Shown: in pieces, positions 34,512 through 42,779 of the stretch | How positions within the stretch are numbered: position 1 is the first letter of the stretch | Layout of the letters: each line of letters starts with the position of its first letter | NCBI GenBank assembly: GCA_014650475.1 | Contig: BMVA01000004.1 | Span: 124,001-188,000, forward strand | Length of the DNA: 64,000 bases | Source of the DNA: Streptomyces albogriseolus | Lineage (GTDB): Bacteria; Actinomycetota; Actinomycetes; Streptomycetales; Streptomycetaceae | Direction of reading: 5' to 3' | Translations under genes and position numbers: made by a program | The notes under the pieces: generated by a model | What the model saw: the letters and a program-made list of their open reading frames with translations, nothing else | Database searches by the model: none | What the model was told of the DNA's origin: nothing

Positions 34512-35383
34512 GCGATCGCCCCTTCCAGGTCCAGCAGCCGGGCGGCGCGTTCCACGTGCGGGGGGAGCGGACGGCGGGCGCGCAGGGCGGCGGGCAGCAG
34601 GGCGAACGTCTGGCGCAGGGCGCGCCGGGCCGTCGTGTCGGCGCGGGCCTCGGCGGCGAGGGCGCCGGTGCGGGCCAGGGCGTGGCGGACGGGGCGGCGC
34701 AGCCACGCGGTGAGCACCTCGTTGCGGCGCTGCTGGACGGGCCGGCCGGGGCGGCCCGAGGTGGCCGGGTGGTGGTGGGCGACGACGTCGGGGCAGTGGG
34801 TGACGCCCCAGCCGCGGGCGGCGAGGTCGTAGGCGAGGCAGGTCTCCTCGCCGCCGAAGAACAGCACCCGGTGGAAGCCGCCCGCGTCGAGGTAGGCGGT
34901 GCGGCGGACGACGGAGGCGCAGGCGAGGAAGCCGAGTACCTGGACGCCGGGGAGGTCGGTGGCGGGGCCGAGCGGGGAGCGGGCGAGGAGGTCGTTGAGG
35001 GGGTCGGGGGCGTTGTCGGGGCCGACGAGGGTGCGCGCGGCGATCAGTCCGAGCCGGGGGTGGGCGTCGAACAGGTCCGCGGCGCGGGCCAGCGCGCCGG
35101 GCGCCCACCAGGAGTCGTCGTCGCTGAACGCGACGTACGGGGTGTCCAGGGCGCGGGCGCCGTGATTGCGGGCGAGGGCGCCGTGGTTGCGGCTGAGGGC
35201 GAGGACCCGTACGTGGGGGAAGTCCCGGGCGACCATGGCGCGGGTGCCGTCGGTGGAGGCGTTGTCGGCGACGAGGATCTCCGGCCGTTCGGGCAGGCCG
35301 CCGAGGTGCCGCAGGGTGACCGCGAGGCGGTCGCGGCGGTCACGAGTGGCGATGACGACGCCGACGCGGCGGTGGCCGGTCAT
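34508..35383 (-). CDS. GT2 glycosyltransferase
   Basis: A 291-residue GT2 enzyme, sister of the following gene: RVGVVIATRDRRDRLAVTLR, LVADNASTDGTRAMVARDF, RNHGALARNHGARALDTPYV, AFSDDDSWWAPGALARA and GGFHRVLFFGGEETCLAYDL. Catalytic D-D-D and the E-E pair in GGEET are present. The C-terminal helical tail (VQQRRNEVLTAWLRRPVRHAL) matches that of its sister. Overlaps genes at both ends by 4 nt. Donor and acceptor are unknown. Confidence 0.88.
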   Translation of the reverse strand: MTGHRRVGVVIATRDRRDRLAVTLRHLGGLPERPEILVADNASTDGTRAMVARDFPHVRVLALSRNHGALARNHGARALDTPYVAFSDDDSWWAPGALARAADLFDAHPRLGLIAARTLVGPDNAPDPLNDLLARSPLGPATDLPGVQVLGFLACASVVRRTAYLDAGGFHRVLFFGGEETCLAYDLAARGWGVTHCPDVVAHHHPATSGRPGRPVQQRRNEVLTAWLRRPVRHALARTGALAAEARADTTARRALRQTFALLPAALRARRPLPPHVERAARLLDLEGAIA

Positions 35384-36339
35384 GAGGCGGGCTCCTCGGG
35401 TGCGGGAAGGCGGTGCAGGGCGTCCAGCACCTCGCCGGGGGTGATGCGCAGCAGCGCCGGGTCGGGGCGGCGGGCGTGCGGGTCGCCCTCGGGGCCGTGC
35501 CACAGGGCGATGTGGCGGGGGTGCGCGGGCGGGCCCCAGTGGCTCGGCGGGACGGGACCGAACAGGGTGACGGTGGGCGTGGCGTGGGCGACCGCGAGGT
35601 GAGCGACGCCGGTGTCGCCGCTGACGACCGCGCGGGCGCCGGCGACGAGGGCGGACAGCCGGTGGAAGGGCAGGCCGCCGGAGAAGACGTCGGTGTCGGG
35701 CAGCCGGGCCTCCTTCGCGAGCCGGGCCACGAGGTCCGGCTCGTGCGCGCCGCCGGTGACGACGACCCGCAGCCCGCGCGTCCGCAGGGCGGCGGCGACG
35801 GCCGTGTACCGCTCGACGGGCCAGCAGCGCGCGGGCGCTCCCGCGCCGGGGTGCAGGACGACCGCGCCGGGGGCGGGCGAGGGGGTGTGCGGGCGGGGCA
35901 GCCGCAGGTCGGCCGGGTCGGCGTCGAGGCCGTAGAAGCGCAGCAGCCGGCACCAGCGGTCCCGTTCGTGTTCGTCGCGGTACCAGGGCGGGCCCTCGAT
36001 CCCGGGGGTGTCCGGGTGCGCGAAGGCGAACAGCCGCACGGGGCGCAGGGATTGCAGCAGGCGGTGGCTGGGCGGGCCGTTGCCGTGCAGGTCGACGGCG
36101 ACGTCCGGGGGCGGCCCGGTCCAGTCGAGTGCGCGGGGGACGGCCCGGCCGGGCGCGGAGGCGGGCAGCAGCCGGTCGACGGCCCCGGTCGCCTCGGCGA
36201 CGGGGGCGAGTCCGGCGGGCGCGGCCAGCACCGTCTCGTGGTCCGGGAACCCCCGCCGCAGCGCCCGCAGCGCGGGCACCGCGGCGAGCAGGTCCCCGAG
36301 TCCGAGCGCCCGCAGCACGAGCACCCGGGGGGACCTCAT
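35380..36339 (-). CDS. GT9 glycosyltransferase (heptosyltransferase-like)
   Basis: A 319-residue GT-B enzyme of family 9. VLVLRALGLGDLLAAVPALR is the classic N-terminal loop of heptosyltransferases, with the catalytic Asp in GLGD. The donor domain carries VVLHPGAGAPARCWPVERYT, VVVTGGAHEPDL and VSGDTGVAHLAVAHATPTVT. It probably uses ADP-heptose or a related nucleotide sugar. A second GT9 gene lies two genes upstream (37283-38272), and a GmhB-like phosphatase gene follows that, which supports a heptose-type donor in this operon. Confidence 0.88.
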   Translation of the reverse strand: MRSPRVLVLRALGLGDLLAAVPALRALRRGFPDHETVLAAPAGLAPVAEATGAVDRLLPASAPGRAVPRALDWTGPPPDVAVDLHGNGPPSHRLLQSLRPVRLFAFAHPDTPGIEGPPWYRDEHERDRWCRLLRFYGLDADPADLRLPRPHTPSPAPGAVVLHPGAGAPARCWPVERYTAVAAALRTRGLRVVVTGGAHEPDLVARLAKEARLPDTDVFSGGLPFHRLSALVAGARAVVSGDTGVAHLAVAHATPTVTLFGPVPPSHWGPPAHPRHIALWHGPEGDPHARRPDPALLRITPGEVLDALHRLPAPEEPAS

Positions 36340-37286
36340 CGGGTGACCTCCTTGAGGAGACGTTCCCAGTCGTCGAGGAAGCGGGGCAGGCCGTGGCGGG
36401 CGAGGGCGGCGGCGCGGGCGAGCTCGCCGGTGCGGCGGGCGCTCAGCGGGTCGGCGACGAAGTCCCGTACGGCGTCGGTGAGGACGTCGATCCGGTTGGA
36501 GACGACGCCCGCTCCGGGCGGCACCGCCTCGGTGACCTCGGTGGTGGCGAGGGCGACGACGGGCATGCCGAGGTGCATGGCCTCCAGCAGGGACAGGCCG
36601 AGGGAGGTCCAGCGCACCGGGTGGACGTAGACGCGGCGGCGGGCCATCTCGGCGTGCAGGCGGGCCTGGGTCAGCTCGTGGGAGCGGCACCGGTCGGCGG
36701 GCAGGCCGAGGTGCCCGGCGAGTCCCTCGGTGCCCATGCCGAACACGTCCAGGGGCGCGGCGGCGGCGAACACCGGCAGCAGGTCGGTGCCGGTCGTACG
36801 GCCGCGTCGCACCGGCTCGTTGACGACGACGGCGGCGTGCGGCAGCTCGCCCGTCCACAGCGGGCCGGGGTCGACGATGCCGTGCTCGATCACCGTCGTG
36901 GGGGTGGAACCGGCGTCCCACATCAGCCGGTTGAAGTGGGTGACGTGCACGAGGGTCACGCCGGGGACGTCCGCCGCGGGGTGCCGGGTGTCGGGGACGT
37001 CGCCGTGCGGGGCGTTGTGCTCCAGGTAGACCAGCGGCGGGCGGCGGCGCAGCAGGCGGTCCACCAGGCCGAGCTCGTGCGGGCGTTGCAGCACGACCAC
37101 GTCGATGTCCTGCTCGGCCAGGCGTTCCGGCGGCACCTCGACGACCGAGTCGGGCCAGTCGAAGGTGCGGGCGCGGCCGAGTCCGTCGGGTCCGCGGTCC
37201 GGGGTGACGGGGACGACGTAGGTGTGCGGTCCCTGCACGAAGGCCGTGGTCCACGACCCGTGCACATGCCACAGCAGGATCCTCAT
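36336..37286 (-). CDS. GT4-like glycosyltransferase
   Basis: A 316-residue GT-B protein. It starts RILLWHVHGSWTTAFVQGPH and has DVVVLQRPHELGLVDRLLRR, LVYLEHNAPHGDVPDTRH and a donor-site segment RRRVYVHPVRWTSLGLSLLEAMHLGMPVVA (E-x7-G-P style), typical of GT4-like retaining enzymes; the first E of EX7E is in LSLLEAMHLGMPVVA. Shorter than most GT4 enzymes. It sits between the two GT9 genes with 4-nt overlaps on both sides. Confidence 0.82.
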   Translation of the reverse strand: MRILLWHVHGSWTTAFVQGPHTYVVPVTPDRGPDGLGRARTFDWPDSVVEVPPERLAEQDIDVVVLQRPHELGLVDRLLRRRPPLVYLEHNAPHGDVPDTRHPAADVPGVTLVHVTHFNRLMWDAGSTPTTVIEHGIVDPGPLWTGELPHAAVVVNEPVRRGRTTGTDLLPVFAAAAPLDVFGMGTEGLAGHLGLPADRCRSHELTQARLHAEMARRRVYVHPVRWTSLGLSLLEAMHLGMPVVALATTEVTEAVPPGAGVVSNRIDVLTDAVRDFVADPLSARRTGELARAAALARHGLPRFLDDWERLLKEVTR

Positions 37287-38272
37287 GCCACCTCCACGAG
37301 CTTGTCGACCGCGGCGACGACGTCGAACGCGGTCACGGTGTCCAGGCAGGGATGGCCCGGTACGGGGCAGCGCCGGGCGCGGCTTCCGGCGCACGGGGCG
37401 TCCTGGTCGCCGAGCAGCAGGTGGGGCACGCCGTAGGGGCGCCACCGCTCGGCGGGGACGACCGGCGCGAACAGCGACACCACGGGGGTGCCGACGGCGG
37501 CGGCCAGATGGGCGGGTCCCGTGTTGCCCACGACCACGCAGTCGGCCGCGGCGAGCACCCCGGCGAGCCGCGCGGCGTCGGTGCGGCCGCCCAGGTCGAC
37601 GGCCCGGCCGCCGGCGACGTACGCGGTGAGGTCGCGTTCCCCCGCGCCGCCGGTGACGACGACGCGCCGTCCGGCCGCGGTCAGTTCGCGCACCGCCTGG
37701 GCGCAGCGTCCGGGGCTCCAGGCGCGGGCGGGCACGCTGGCGCCGGGGTGGACGACGACGTACGGCCCGTCGCCGGTCAGCCCGTCGGCGGCGGGCGGCG
37801 GGAGGACCCGCAGCCGGCCGTCGTCGACGCGGGGGAAGCCGGCCGCCTCGGCGAGGTCGAGGGCGGCTTCGGCCTCGTGGGCGTGCGGGGCGCGGTGATG
37901 GCGCACGTCGAGGAGGCTGCCGGGGTGGTCCTCGCTGTCGGCGGCGACGAAGGGCACGCCGGCCAGCCGCAGCAGCAGCGCGGTGGGCAGCGGCGACTGG
38001 TGGTAGGAGGTGAGGACGAGCGCGGCGTCGGCGTCGACGGACGCGACGAGCTTCTCGATGTCGTCCCGGTCGACGGGCGGCGGCCGGAACCCGGTCCACG
38101 GGGAGTCCCAGACGAGCACCTCGTCCACCCCGGGCAGCAGCCGCGCCGCGGGCTCGCCGTGCGGTCCGCACAGCAGGGTGACGTGGTCGGCGCGGGCGGC
38201 GACGGCCCGTACGGCGGGCCCGGCGAGCAGCACGTCGCCGAAGCTGTCGAGCCGGGTGACGAGGGCTCTCAC
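37283..38272 (-). CDS. GT9 glycosyltransferase (heptosyltransferase-like)
   Basis: A 329-residue GT9 enzyme with RALVTRLDSFGDVLLAGPAV at the start (Asp in SFGD), VVVHPGASVPARAWSPGRCA, VVVTGGAGERDL and VVGNTGPAHLAAAVGTPVVSLF. A late CPVPGHPCLD segment with paired Cys is frequent in actinobacterial GT9 proteins. GTG 38272 overlaps the GmhB-like stop by 4 nt, so translation is coupled. It is likely to act on the same glycan as the other transferases of this operon. Confidence 0.88.
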   Translation of the reverse strand: MRALVTRLDSFGDVLLAGPAVRAVAARADHVTLLCGPHGEPAARLLPGVDEVLVWDSPWTGFRPPPVDRDDIEKLVASVDADAALVLTSYHQSPLPTALLLRLAGVPFVAADSEDHPGSLLDVRHHRAPHAHEAEAALDLAEAAGFPRVDDGRLRVLPPPAADGLTGDGPYVVVHPGASVPARAWSPGRCAQAVRELTAAGRRVVVTGGAGERDLTAYVAGGRAVDLGGRTDAARLAGVLAAADCVVVGNTGPAHLAAAVGTPVVSLFAPVVPAERWRPYGVPHLLLGDQDAPCAGSRARRCPVPGHPCLDTVTAFDVVAAVDKLVEVA

Positions 38273-38925
38273 AGGTACCTCCCGGTCCGGGGCGGCGCCG
38301 CGTCCGGGCCGGCCGGCAGGCGTCGCGCACGCCCGGACGCCACCCGGGCGTGTTCGGCCCCGGCGTACAGCCCCAGCGCGGGGGCGCCGCCCGGGGCCTC
38401 CCACGGAGGGCCGTCGAGAATCAGCCGGACGGCGGCGGGCAGGTCCCGCGCCACGTGCGGGGCGGCGGCGGTCTCCTCGGGGCGGGTGACGGACGTGGGG
38501 ACGAGGACGGCGTGCGCGCCGGCCCGGCAGGCGGCCTCGACGTCGGAGCCGATGTCGCCGACGACGACGCAGTCCGCGGGGTCCGCGCCCAGCCGCCCGG
38601 CGGCGTCCAGGATCATGCCGGGCCGGGGCTTGCGGCAGGGGCAGCCGTCGTCGGGGCCGTGCGGGCAGAAGGCCCAGACGTCGAACGGGCCGAGGAGTTC
38701 CTCGACGCGCCGGTTGACCTGACGGACGTCGGTCTCGGTGAGCAGGCCGCGGGCGACGCCGGACTGGTTGGTGACGACACCGGTGCGGATGCCGTGGGCG
38801 CGCAGCGCGTCGAGCGCCTCGCGCGCCCCTTCGACCGGGCGCACACGCTCCGGGGCGGCGTTGTAGGGCACGTCGTGCACCAGGGTGCCGTCGCGGTCGA
38901 ACAGCACCGCCCGCACGGGGCTCAT
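38269..38925 (-). CDS. HAD-IIIA phosphatase, GmhB-like (heptose bisphosphate type)
   Basis: A 218-residue HAD phosphatase. Motif I is VLFDRDGTLVHD, motif II VVTNQSGVARG, and a zinc loop FCPHGPDDGCPCRKPRP carries the Cys-His-Cys-Cys pattern of D-glycero-D-manno-heptose-1,7-bisphosphate 7-phosphatase; motif IV is VVGDIGSDVEAA. It removes a phosphate from heptose bisphosphate or histidinol phosphate-like compounds; heptose is favoured by the two GT9 neighbours. About 40 residues beyond the usual end (GLYAGAEHARVASGRARRL) look disordered. Confidence 0.83.
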   Translation of the reverse strand: MSPVRAVLFDRDGTLVHDVPYNAAPERVRPVEGAREALDALRAHGIRTGVVTNQSGVARGLLTETDVRQVNRRVEELLGPFDVWAFCPHGPDDGCPCRKPRPGMILDAAGRLGADPADCVVVGDIGSDVEAACRAGAHAVLVPTSVTRPEETAAAPHVARDLPAAVRLILDGPPWEAPGGAPALGLYAGAEHARVASGRARRLPAGPDAAPPRTGRYL

Positions 38926-39932
38926 CGGGCCACCTCCGGCCAGGCTCGGGCGTGCCGGTGACGCCAGGCGCCGGCCAGGCGGTGCCAGGTGGCGGCGGGC
39001 GGGATGACCACGCTGGTGGCGAGCACGGTCGCTACCTCCTCGGGGGTGCGCGGCCCGGGCGCGATCCGGGCACGGGCGAACTCGGCGGTGCCGGCCGCCC
39101 ATCCCGCCGCGCAGGCCGCGGCGGCTCTGCGGTGTCCGGTGACGGCGAGCGCGCACGCGGCGGCGCCGGCGGCGGTGATCGCGGCGTGCCGGCGGATGCG
39201 GCCGCGCGGCGAGACCGTCCTCTCCCACCAGTCGGGGCCGTGCAGCCGCCGCATGAGGGCGTCGTCGGCGTGGCCGCGCTGCCGGCGGACCGACGCCCAG
39301 CGGGAGGCGGCGCGCACGGGGTGCAGGGTGGTGCGGCAGCCCCGGCGGATGCGCCAGCCGGCGTCGAGGAGCCGCAGCGCGAGGTCGGCGTCCTCGCGGT
39401 GCGCGCGGGGGAAGCGTTCGTCGAAGCCTCCGGCCCGGTGGAGCACCTCGGTGCGGTAGGCCATGTCGGCGGTGATCCAGCGGGCGCGGGCCAGTACCGC
39501 GGTGCCGCGTTCCCAGTCGGTGGGGCGGCGTCCGCCGGGCAGCGGCACGGTGATGACGCCCGGCACGCCCGCGGTGTCGGGCGTCGCCTCGTCCAGGTCC
39601 CGCTGGAGCTGGGCGCACCAGTGCGGCCCGACCTGGACGTCGTCGTCGACGAACACCACCCAGGGCTCGGTGACGGCGCGCAGTCCGGTGTTGCGGGCGG
39701 CGGCGGGGCCGCGGGCCTCTCCCGGCAGCACGGTGGTGCGGGCACGCAGGTCGCCGAGGACGCTCAGCGCGTGCTCCAGGGGCTCCGGGTCGGGGACGGG
39801 CGTGGCGGGACGGTCGTCGACGAGGACGATGCGCTCGGGGCGCGGTCCGTACGCGGCGGCCAGCGCGGCGAGACAGTCGGCGAGGGTGTCCCGCACCAGG
39901 GTGGGGATCACGACGGCGTACGGCGTCGTCAC
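38922..39932 (-). CDS. GT2 glycosyltransferase (first gene of the operon)
   Basis: A 336-residue GT2 enzyme: YAVVIPTLVRDTLADCLAAL, RIVLVDDRPATPVPDPEPLE, GPAAARNTGLRAVTEPW, VVFVDDDVQVGPHW as metal site and GGFDERFPRAHREDADLALRL, with the acidic catalytic region. C-terminal about 100 residues (RGRIRRHAAITAAGAAACAL and ACAAGWAAGTAEF) contain weakly hydrophobic helices, so it may touch the membrane. GTG 39932 follows a perfect GGAGGGAGG. It leads a seven-gene coupled operon, in which each stop overlaps the next start by 4 nt. Confidence 0.85.
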   Translation of the reverse strand: MTTPYAVVIPTLVRDTLADCLAALAAAYGPRPERIVLVDDRPATPVPDPEPLEHALSVLGDLRARTTVLPGEARGPAAARNTGLRAVTEPWVVFVDDDVQVGPHWCAQLQRDLDEATPDTAGVPGVITVPLPGGRRPTDWERGTAVLARARWITADMAYRTEVLHRAGGFDERFPRAHREDADLALRLLDAGWRIRRGCRTTLHPVRAASRWASVRRQRGHADDALMRRLHGPDWWERTVSPRGRIRRHAAITAAGAAACALAVTGHRRAAAACAAGWAAGTAEFARARIAPGPRTPEEVATVLATSVVIPPAATWHRLAGAWRHRHARAWPEVAR

Positions 39933-40167
39933 GGCGCCCTCCCTCCGCGCCCGGCGCACGGCCCGCCCGGACGCCGGCCCGCGGGGGCGGGGCGGCGCTC
40001 GGGGAACGGGGCGTGGTCACCGGGGTCGTGCATGGGGAGTGGGCTCCGTCCCTGTGTCGGGCGAGTACTGCGGAGAGCGGGTGCCGCACCCGATCTGCGT
40101 CAAACCGTTGGACACGGCCTGTCCCGTTCCGTGTGGATATGCGGTTCTCCGCACCAGCGTGCACCGA
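39933..40167. other. Intergenic stretch between divergent units
   Basis: Between the glycan operon start and the deacetylase promoter region I see no gene. It holds the GGAGGGAGG ribosome site of the glycosyltransferase and GC-rich sequence; the direct repeats and palindrome further right are listed separately. Confidence 0.5.
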
Positions 40168-40209
40168 GTCGGAGGTCGGCGCAGGTCGGAGGGCGGGACG
40201 GGTCGGAGG
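40168..40209 (+). repeat. Three 8-bp direct repeats at exact 17-bp spacing
   Basis: GTCGGAGG occurs at 40168, 40185 and 40202, each exactly 17 bp apart. The bases after each copy differ. Regular phased repeats upstream of a gene are typical of multi-site regulator binding. Confidence 0.6.
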
Positions 40210-40274
40210 GTTGCCCAGCGGCCCGGTGACAACTCTCACAGGGCGCGATCACCCGTTCGGAGGCACGCGACAGC

Positions 40275-40312
40275 GGACTATAAACACGGTGTATAGACCG
40301 TGTGTACAGTCC
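40275..40312. promoter_or_regulatory. 38-bp interrupted palindrome at the deacetylase start
   Basis: The arms GGACT (40275-40279) with AGTCC (40308-40312) and ACACGGT (40284-40290) with ACCGTGT (40297-40303) are complementary around one centre. A -10-like TATAAA (40279-40284) lies in the left arm. ATG 40317 follows 4 bp later, with no clear ribosome site, so the transcript may have a very short or special leader. Confidence 0.6.
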
Positions 40313-40316
40313 GCGC

Positions 40317-41093
40317 ATGCCTTTTCCGACCAGGAAGACGACGAGAACAGGGGCCGCGTTCCGCGCCCTTGCGGCCGGAGCCGCGGTGGCCGCGCTGGCG
40401 CCGGCGCTGACCGGGTGCGCGCGCGTGGAGTCGACCGCGCCCAGCACCGTCCGCGCGACCGACGTGCAGGCCCGGTTCGGCACCGTGGACTGCCGCGAGG
40501 CCAAGTGCATAGCGCTGACGTTCGACGCGGGGCCGAGCGAGCACTCCGCCCGGCTCCTCGACATCCTGGAGGAGGAGCGGGTCCCGGCGACCTTCTTCCT
40601 TCTCGGCAAGCGGCACATCGACACGTACCCGGAGCTGGTGCGGCGGATGGCCGACGAGGGTCACGAGGTGGCGAGCCACACCTGGACCCACCGCATCCTC
40701 ACGGAGCTGGAACCGGACGCGATACGTGAGGAGCTGAAGCGCACCAACGACGAGATAGAACGCCTCACCGGCCGCCGCCCCACCCTGATGCGCCCGCCGC
40801 AGGGCCGCACGAACGACACGGTGCACGAGATCAGCCGTGAGCTGGGGCTGTCGGAGGTGCTGTGGAGCGTCACGGCGAAGGACTACAGGACCACCGACTC
40901 CGACCTGATCACGCGCCGGGTGCTGGCCCAGTCCTCCCGCGACGGCATCATCCTGCTCCACGACCTCTACGACGGGACCGTGCCCGCCGTGCCGGGCATC
41001 ATCGACGCGTTGAAGAAGCGGGGGTACGTCTTCGTGACGGTCCCGCAACTGCTGGCGCCGGGGAAGGCGGAGCCGGGGGCGGTGTATCGCTGA
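40317..41093 (+). CDS. Polysaccharide deacetylase lipoprotein (NodB-type)
   Basis: A 258-residue exported protein. The N-terminus ends in ALAPALTGCARV, a lipobox with the lipid-attached Cys. NodB motifs: IALTFDAGPSEHSARLLDIL (usual TFDDGP, here TFDAGP with the second Asp replaced by Ala), EVASHTWTHRILTEL with the H-x3-H metal pair, and MRPPQGRTNDTV. It would remove acetyl groups from peptidoglycan or another glycan at the outer membrane face. The start ATG 40317 is at the edge of the palindrome; a GTG at 40302 is in frame. Confidence 0.87.
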   Translation: MPFPTRKTTRTGAAFRALAAGAAVAALAPALTGCARVESTAPSTVRATDVQARFGTVDCREAKCIALTFDAGPSEHSARLLDILEEERVPATFFLLGKRHIDTYPELVRRMADEGHEVASHTWTHRILTELEPDAIREELKRTNDEIERLTGRRPTLMRPPQGRTNDTVHEISRELGLSEVLWSVTAKDYRTTDSDLITRRVLAQSSRDGIILLHDLYDGTVPAVPGIIDALKKRGYVFVTVPQLLAPGKAEPGAVYR

Positions 41094-41128
41094 GGGCGGG
41101 AGCGGCGAGGGACTCCTAGGATCGGGGC

Positions 41129-41569
41129 GTGGCCACCTTCGAGCTCCAGCGCACCGTGTCCCTGCCCCCCGCCGAGGCCTGGCGGCGGGTCACGACGTGG
41201 CCCCGGCACGGTGAGGTGGTCCCGCTGACCCGGATCACCGTCACCACTCCCCCGCCCACCGGCGAGGGCACCCTGTTCGTCGCCCGCACGGGCGCGGGTC
41301 CGCTCGGCTTCGACGACCCGATGGAGGTCACGGCGTGGCGGCCCCCGGCGGGCGACTCCCCCGGGTTCTGCCGGCTGGAGAAGCACGGGCGGACGGTCCT
41401 GGGGTGGGCGGAGATCGAGGTGCACGCGCGTCCCGGCGGACGGTGCCGGGTGGTGTGGCGGGAGGACGTCCGTGTGCGTTTCCTCCCCGCCGCGTGCGAC
41501 GGGCTGCTGGTGCGGGCGGGGCGCATGATGTTCGGGCGGGCGATGGACCGGCTGCTGCGGCGGGGCTGA
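41129..41569 (+). CDS. SRPBCC-family protein
   Basis: A 146-residue START-like fold: FELQRTVSLPPAEAWRRVTTW at the start, then DDPMEVTAWRPPAG, TVLGWAEIEVHARPGG and VVWREDVRVRFLP strands, and a C-terminal amphipathic helix (LVRAGRMMFGRAMDRLL). This matches polyketide-cyclase/SRPBCC proteins that bind a hydrophobic ligand. GTG 41129. It follows the deacetylase by 35 bp on the same strand and faces the xdhC gene across 16 bp. Ligand unknown. Confidence 0.78.
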   Translation: MATFELQRTVSLPPAEAWRRVTTWPRHGEVVPLTRITVTTPPPTGEGTLFVARTGAGPLGFDDPMEVTAWRPPAGDSPGFCRLEKHGRTVLGWAEIEVHARPGGRCRVVWREDVRVRFLPAACDGLLVRAGRMMFGRAMDRLLRRG

Positions 41570-41585
41570 CGTCCGCGGCCGCCGC

Positions 41586-42734
41586 TCAGGCGACCGGGCC
41601 GGTGCGGCGGGCCGGAGTCCGCGCGTCGTGGTGGATGGGGGTGTCCGCGCCCGTGAGGGCGATGCCGGTGCCGCCTCGGCGCTCGGCGACGATCTCCGCC
41701 GCGATGGAGAGGGCCGTCTCCTCCGGGGTGCGGGCGCCCAGGTCGAGGCCGATGGGGGACCTGAGCCGGGCCAGCTCCCGCTCGGTGAGGCCGGCCTCGC
41801 GCAGGCGGGCGTCGCGGTCCAGGTGGGTGCGGCGGGAGCCCATCGCGCCGACGTAGGCCACCGGCAGGCGCAGCGCCAGCTTCAGCAGCGGTACGTCGAA
41901 CTTGGCGTCGTGGGTGAGGACGCACAGCACCGTGCGGGCGTCGACCGCCGTACGGGCCAGGTACGCGTGCGGCCACTCCACGACGACCTCGTCCGCCTCG
42001 GGGAAGCGGGCCCGGGTCGCGAACACGGGCCGCGCGTCGCACACGGTGACGTGATGGCCGAGGAACTTGCCGACCCGTACCAGCGCCGCCGCGAAGTCGA
42101 TCGCGCCGAACACGATCATCCGGGGCGGCGGCACCGACGTCTCCACCAGCACGGTGACCGGCGCCCCGCAGCGCGAGCCCGCCTCCCCCGTCTCCACGGT
42201 GCCGGTGCGGCCCGCGTCCAGGAAGGCGCCCGCCTCGGCGGCGACCGTGCGGTCCAGGTCCGGGTGCGCGCCGAAGCCGCCCTCGTACGCACCGTCGGGG
42301 CCGACGGTGAGCGCGCGGCCGCGCAGGTGCTCGGGGCCCTCGACGACGCGGGCGAGCGCCGCCGCCCGCCCGCCGGCCGCCGCCGCGAGCGCGGAGGCCA
42401 GCACGGGGCGGACGGGGTCGGCCGCCCGTACCGGGGTGACCAGGACGTCGATGATCCCGCCGCAGGTGAGGCCGACGGCGAAGGCGTCCTCGTCGCTGTA
42501 GCCGAAGCGCTCGAGGACGGTCACGCCGTCCTCGAGCGCCCGCACGCACAGCTCGTACACCGCGCCCTCCACGCACCCGCCGGAGACCGAGCCGACCGCC
42601 GTGCCGTCGGCGTCGACCGCGAGCGCGGCGCCGGCCCCGCGGGGCGCGCTGCCGCCGACGGCCACCACGGTGGCGACGGCGAAGTCACGGCCCTCGGCGA
42701 CCCACCGGTCCAGCTCCTCGGCGATGTCCAGCAT
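41586..42734 (-). CDS. xdhC: XdhC/CoxI-family protein
   Basis: A 382-residue protein of the XdhC family, which insert or sulfurate the molybdenum cofactor of xanthine dehydrogenase. N-terminal FAVATVVAVGGSAPRGAGAA then VGSVSGGCVEGAVYE; the C-terminal Rossmann part shows RMIVFGAIDFAAALVRVGKF and VGAMGSRRTHLDRDARLREA. The central segment LSRLRSPIGLDLG(ART) is typical of the family. It is on the same strand as the permease and xdh genes upstream and fits maturation of the enzyme encoded at 44517-48378. Confidence 0.9.
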   Translation of the reverse strand: MLDIAEELDRWVAEGRDFAVATVVAVGGSAPRGAGAALAVDADGTAVGSVSGGCVEGAVYELCVRALEDGVTVLERFGYSDEDAFAVGLTCGGIIDVLVTPVRAADPVRPVLASALAAAAGGRAAALARVVEGPEHLRGRALTVGPDGAYEGGFGAHPDLDRTVAAEAGAFLDAGRTGTVETGEAGSRCGAPVTVLVETSVPPPRMIVFGAIDFAAALVRVGKFLGHHVTVCDARPVFATRARFPEADEVVVEWPHAYLARTAVDARTVLCVLTHDAKFDVPLLKLALRLPVAYVGAMGSRRTHLDRDARLREAGLTERELARLRSPIGLDLGARTPEETALSIAAEIVAERRGGTGIALTGADTPIHHDARTPARRTGPVA

Positions 42735-42779
42735 GTCGCTCTCCTCACCTGCGGTGACGTGAATAGCAGGAGACCGGGC

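Noticed and set aside
40317-41093. Deacetylase as part of the glycosyltransferase operon
   Set aside because: It is on the opposite strand, with its own promoter elements and a 384-bp gap, so it is at most functionally linked.
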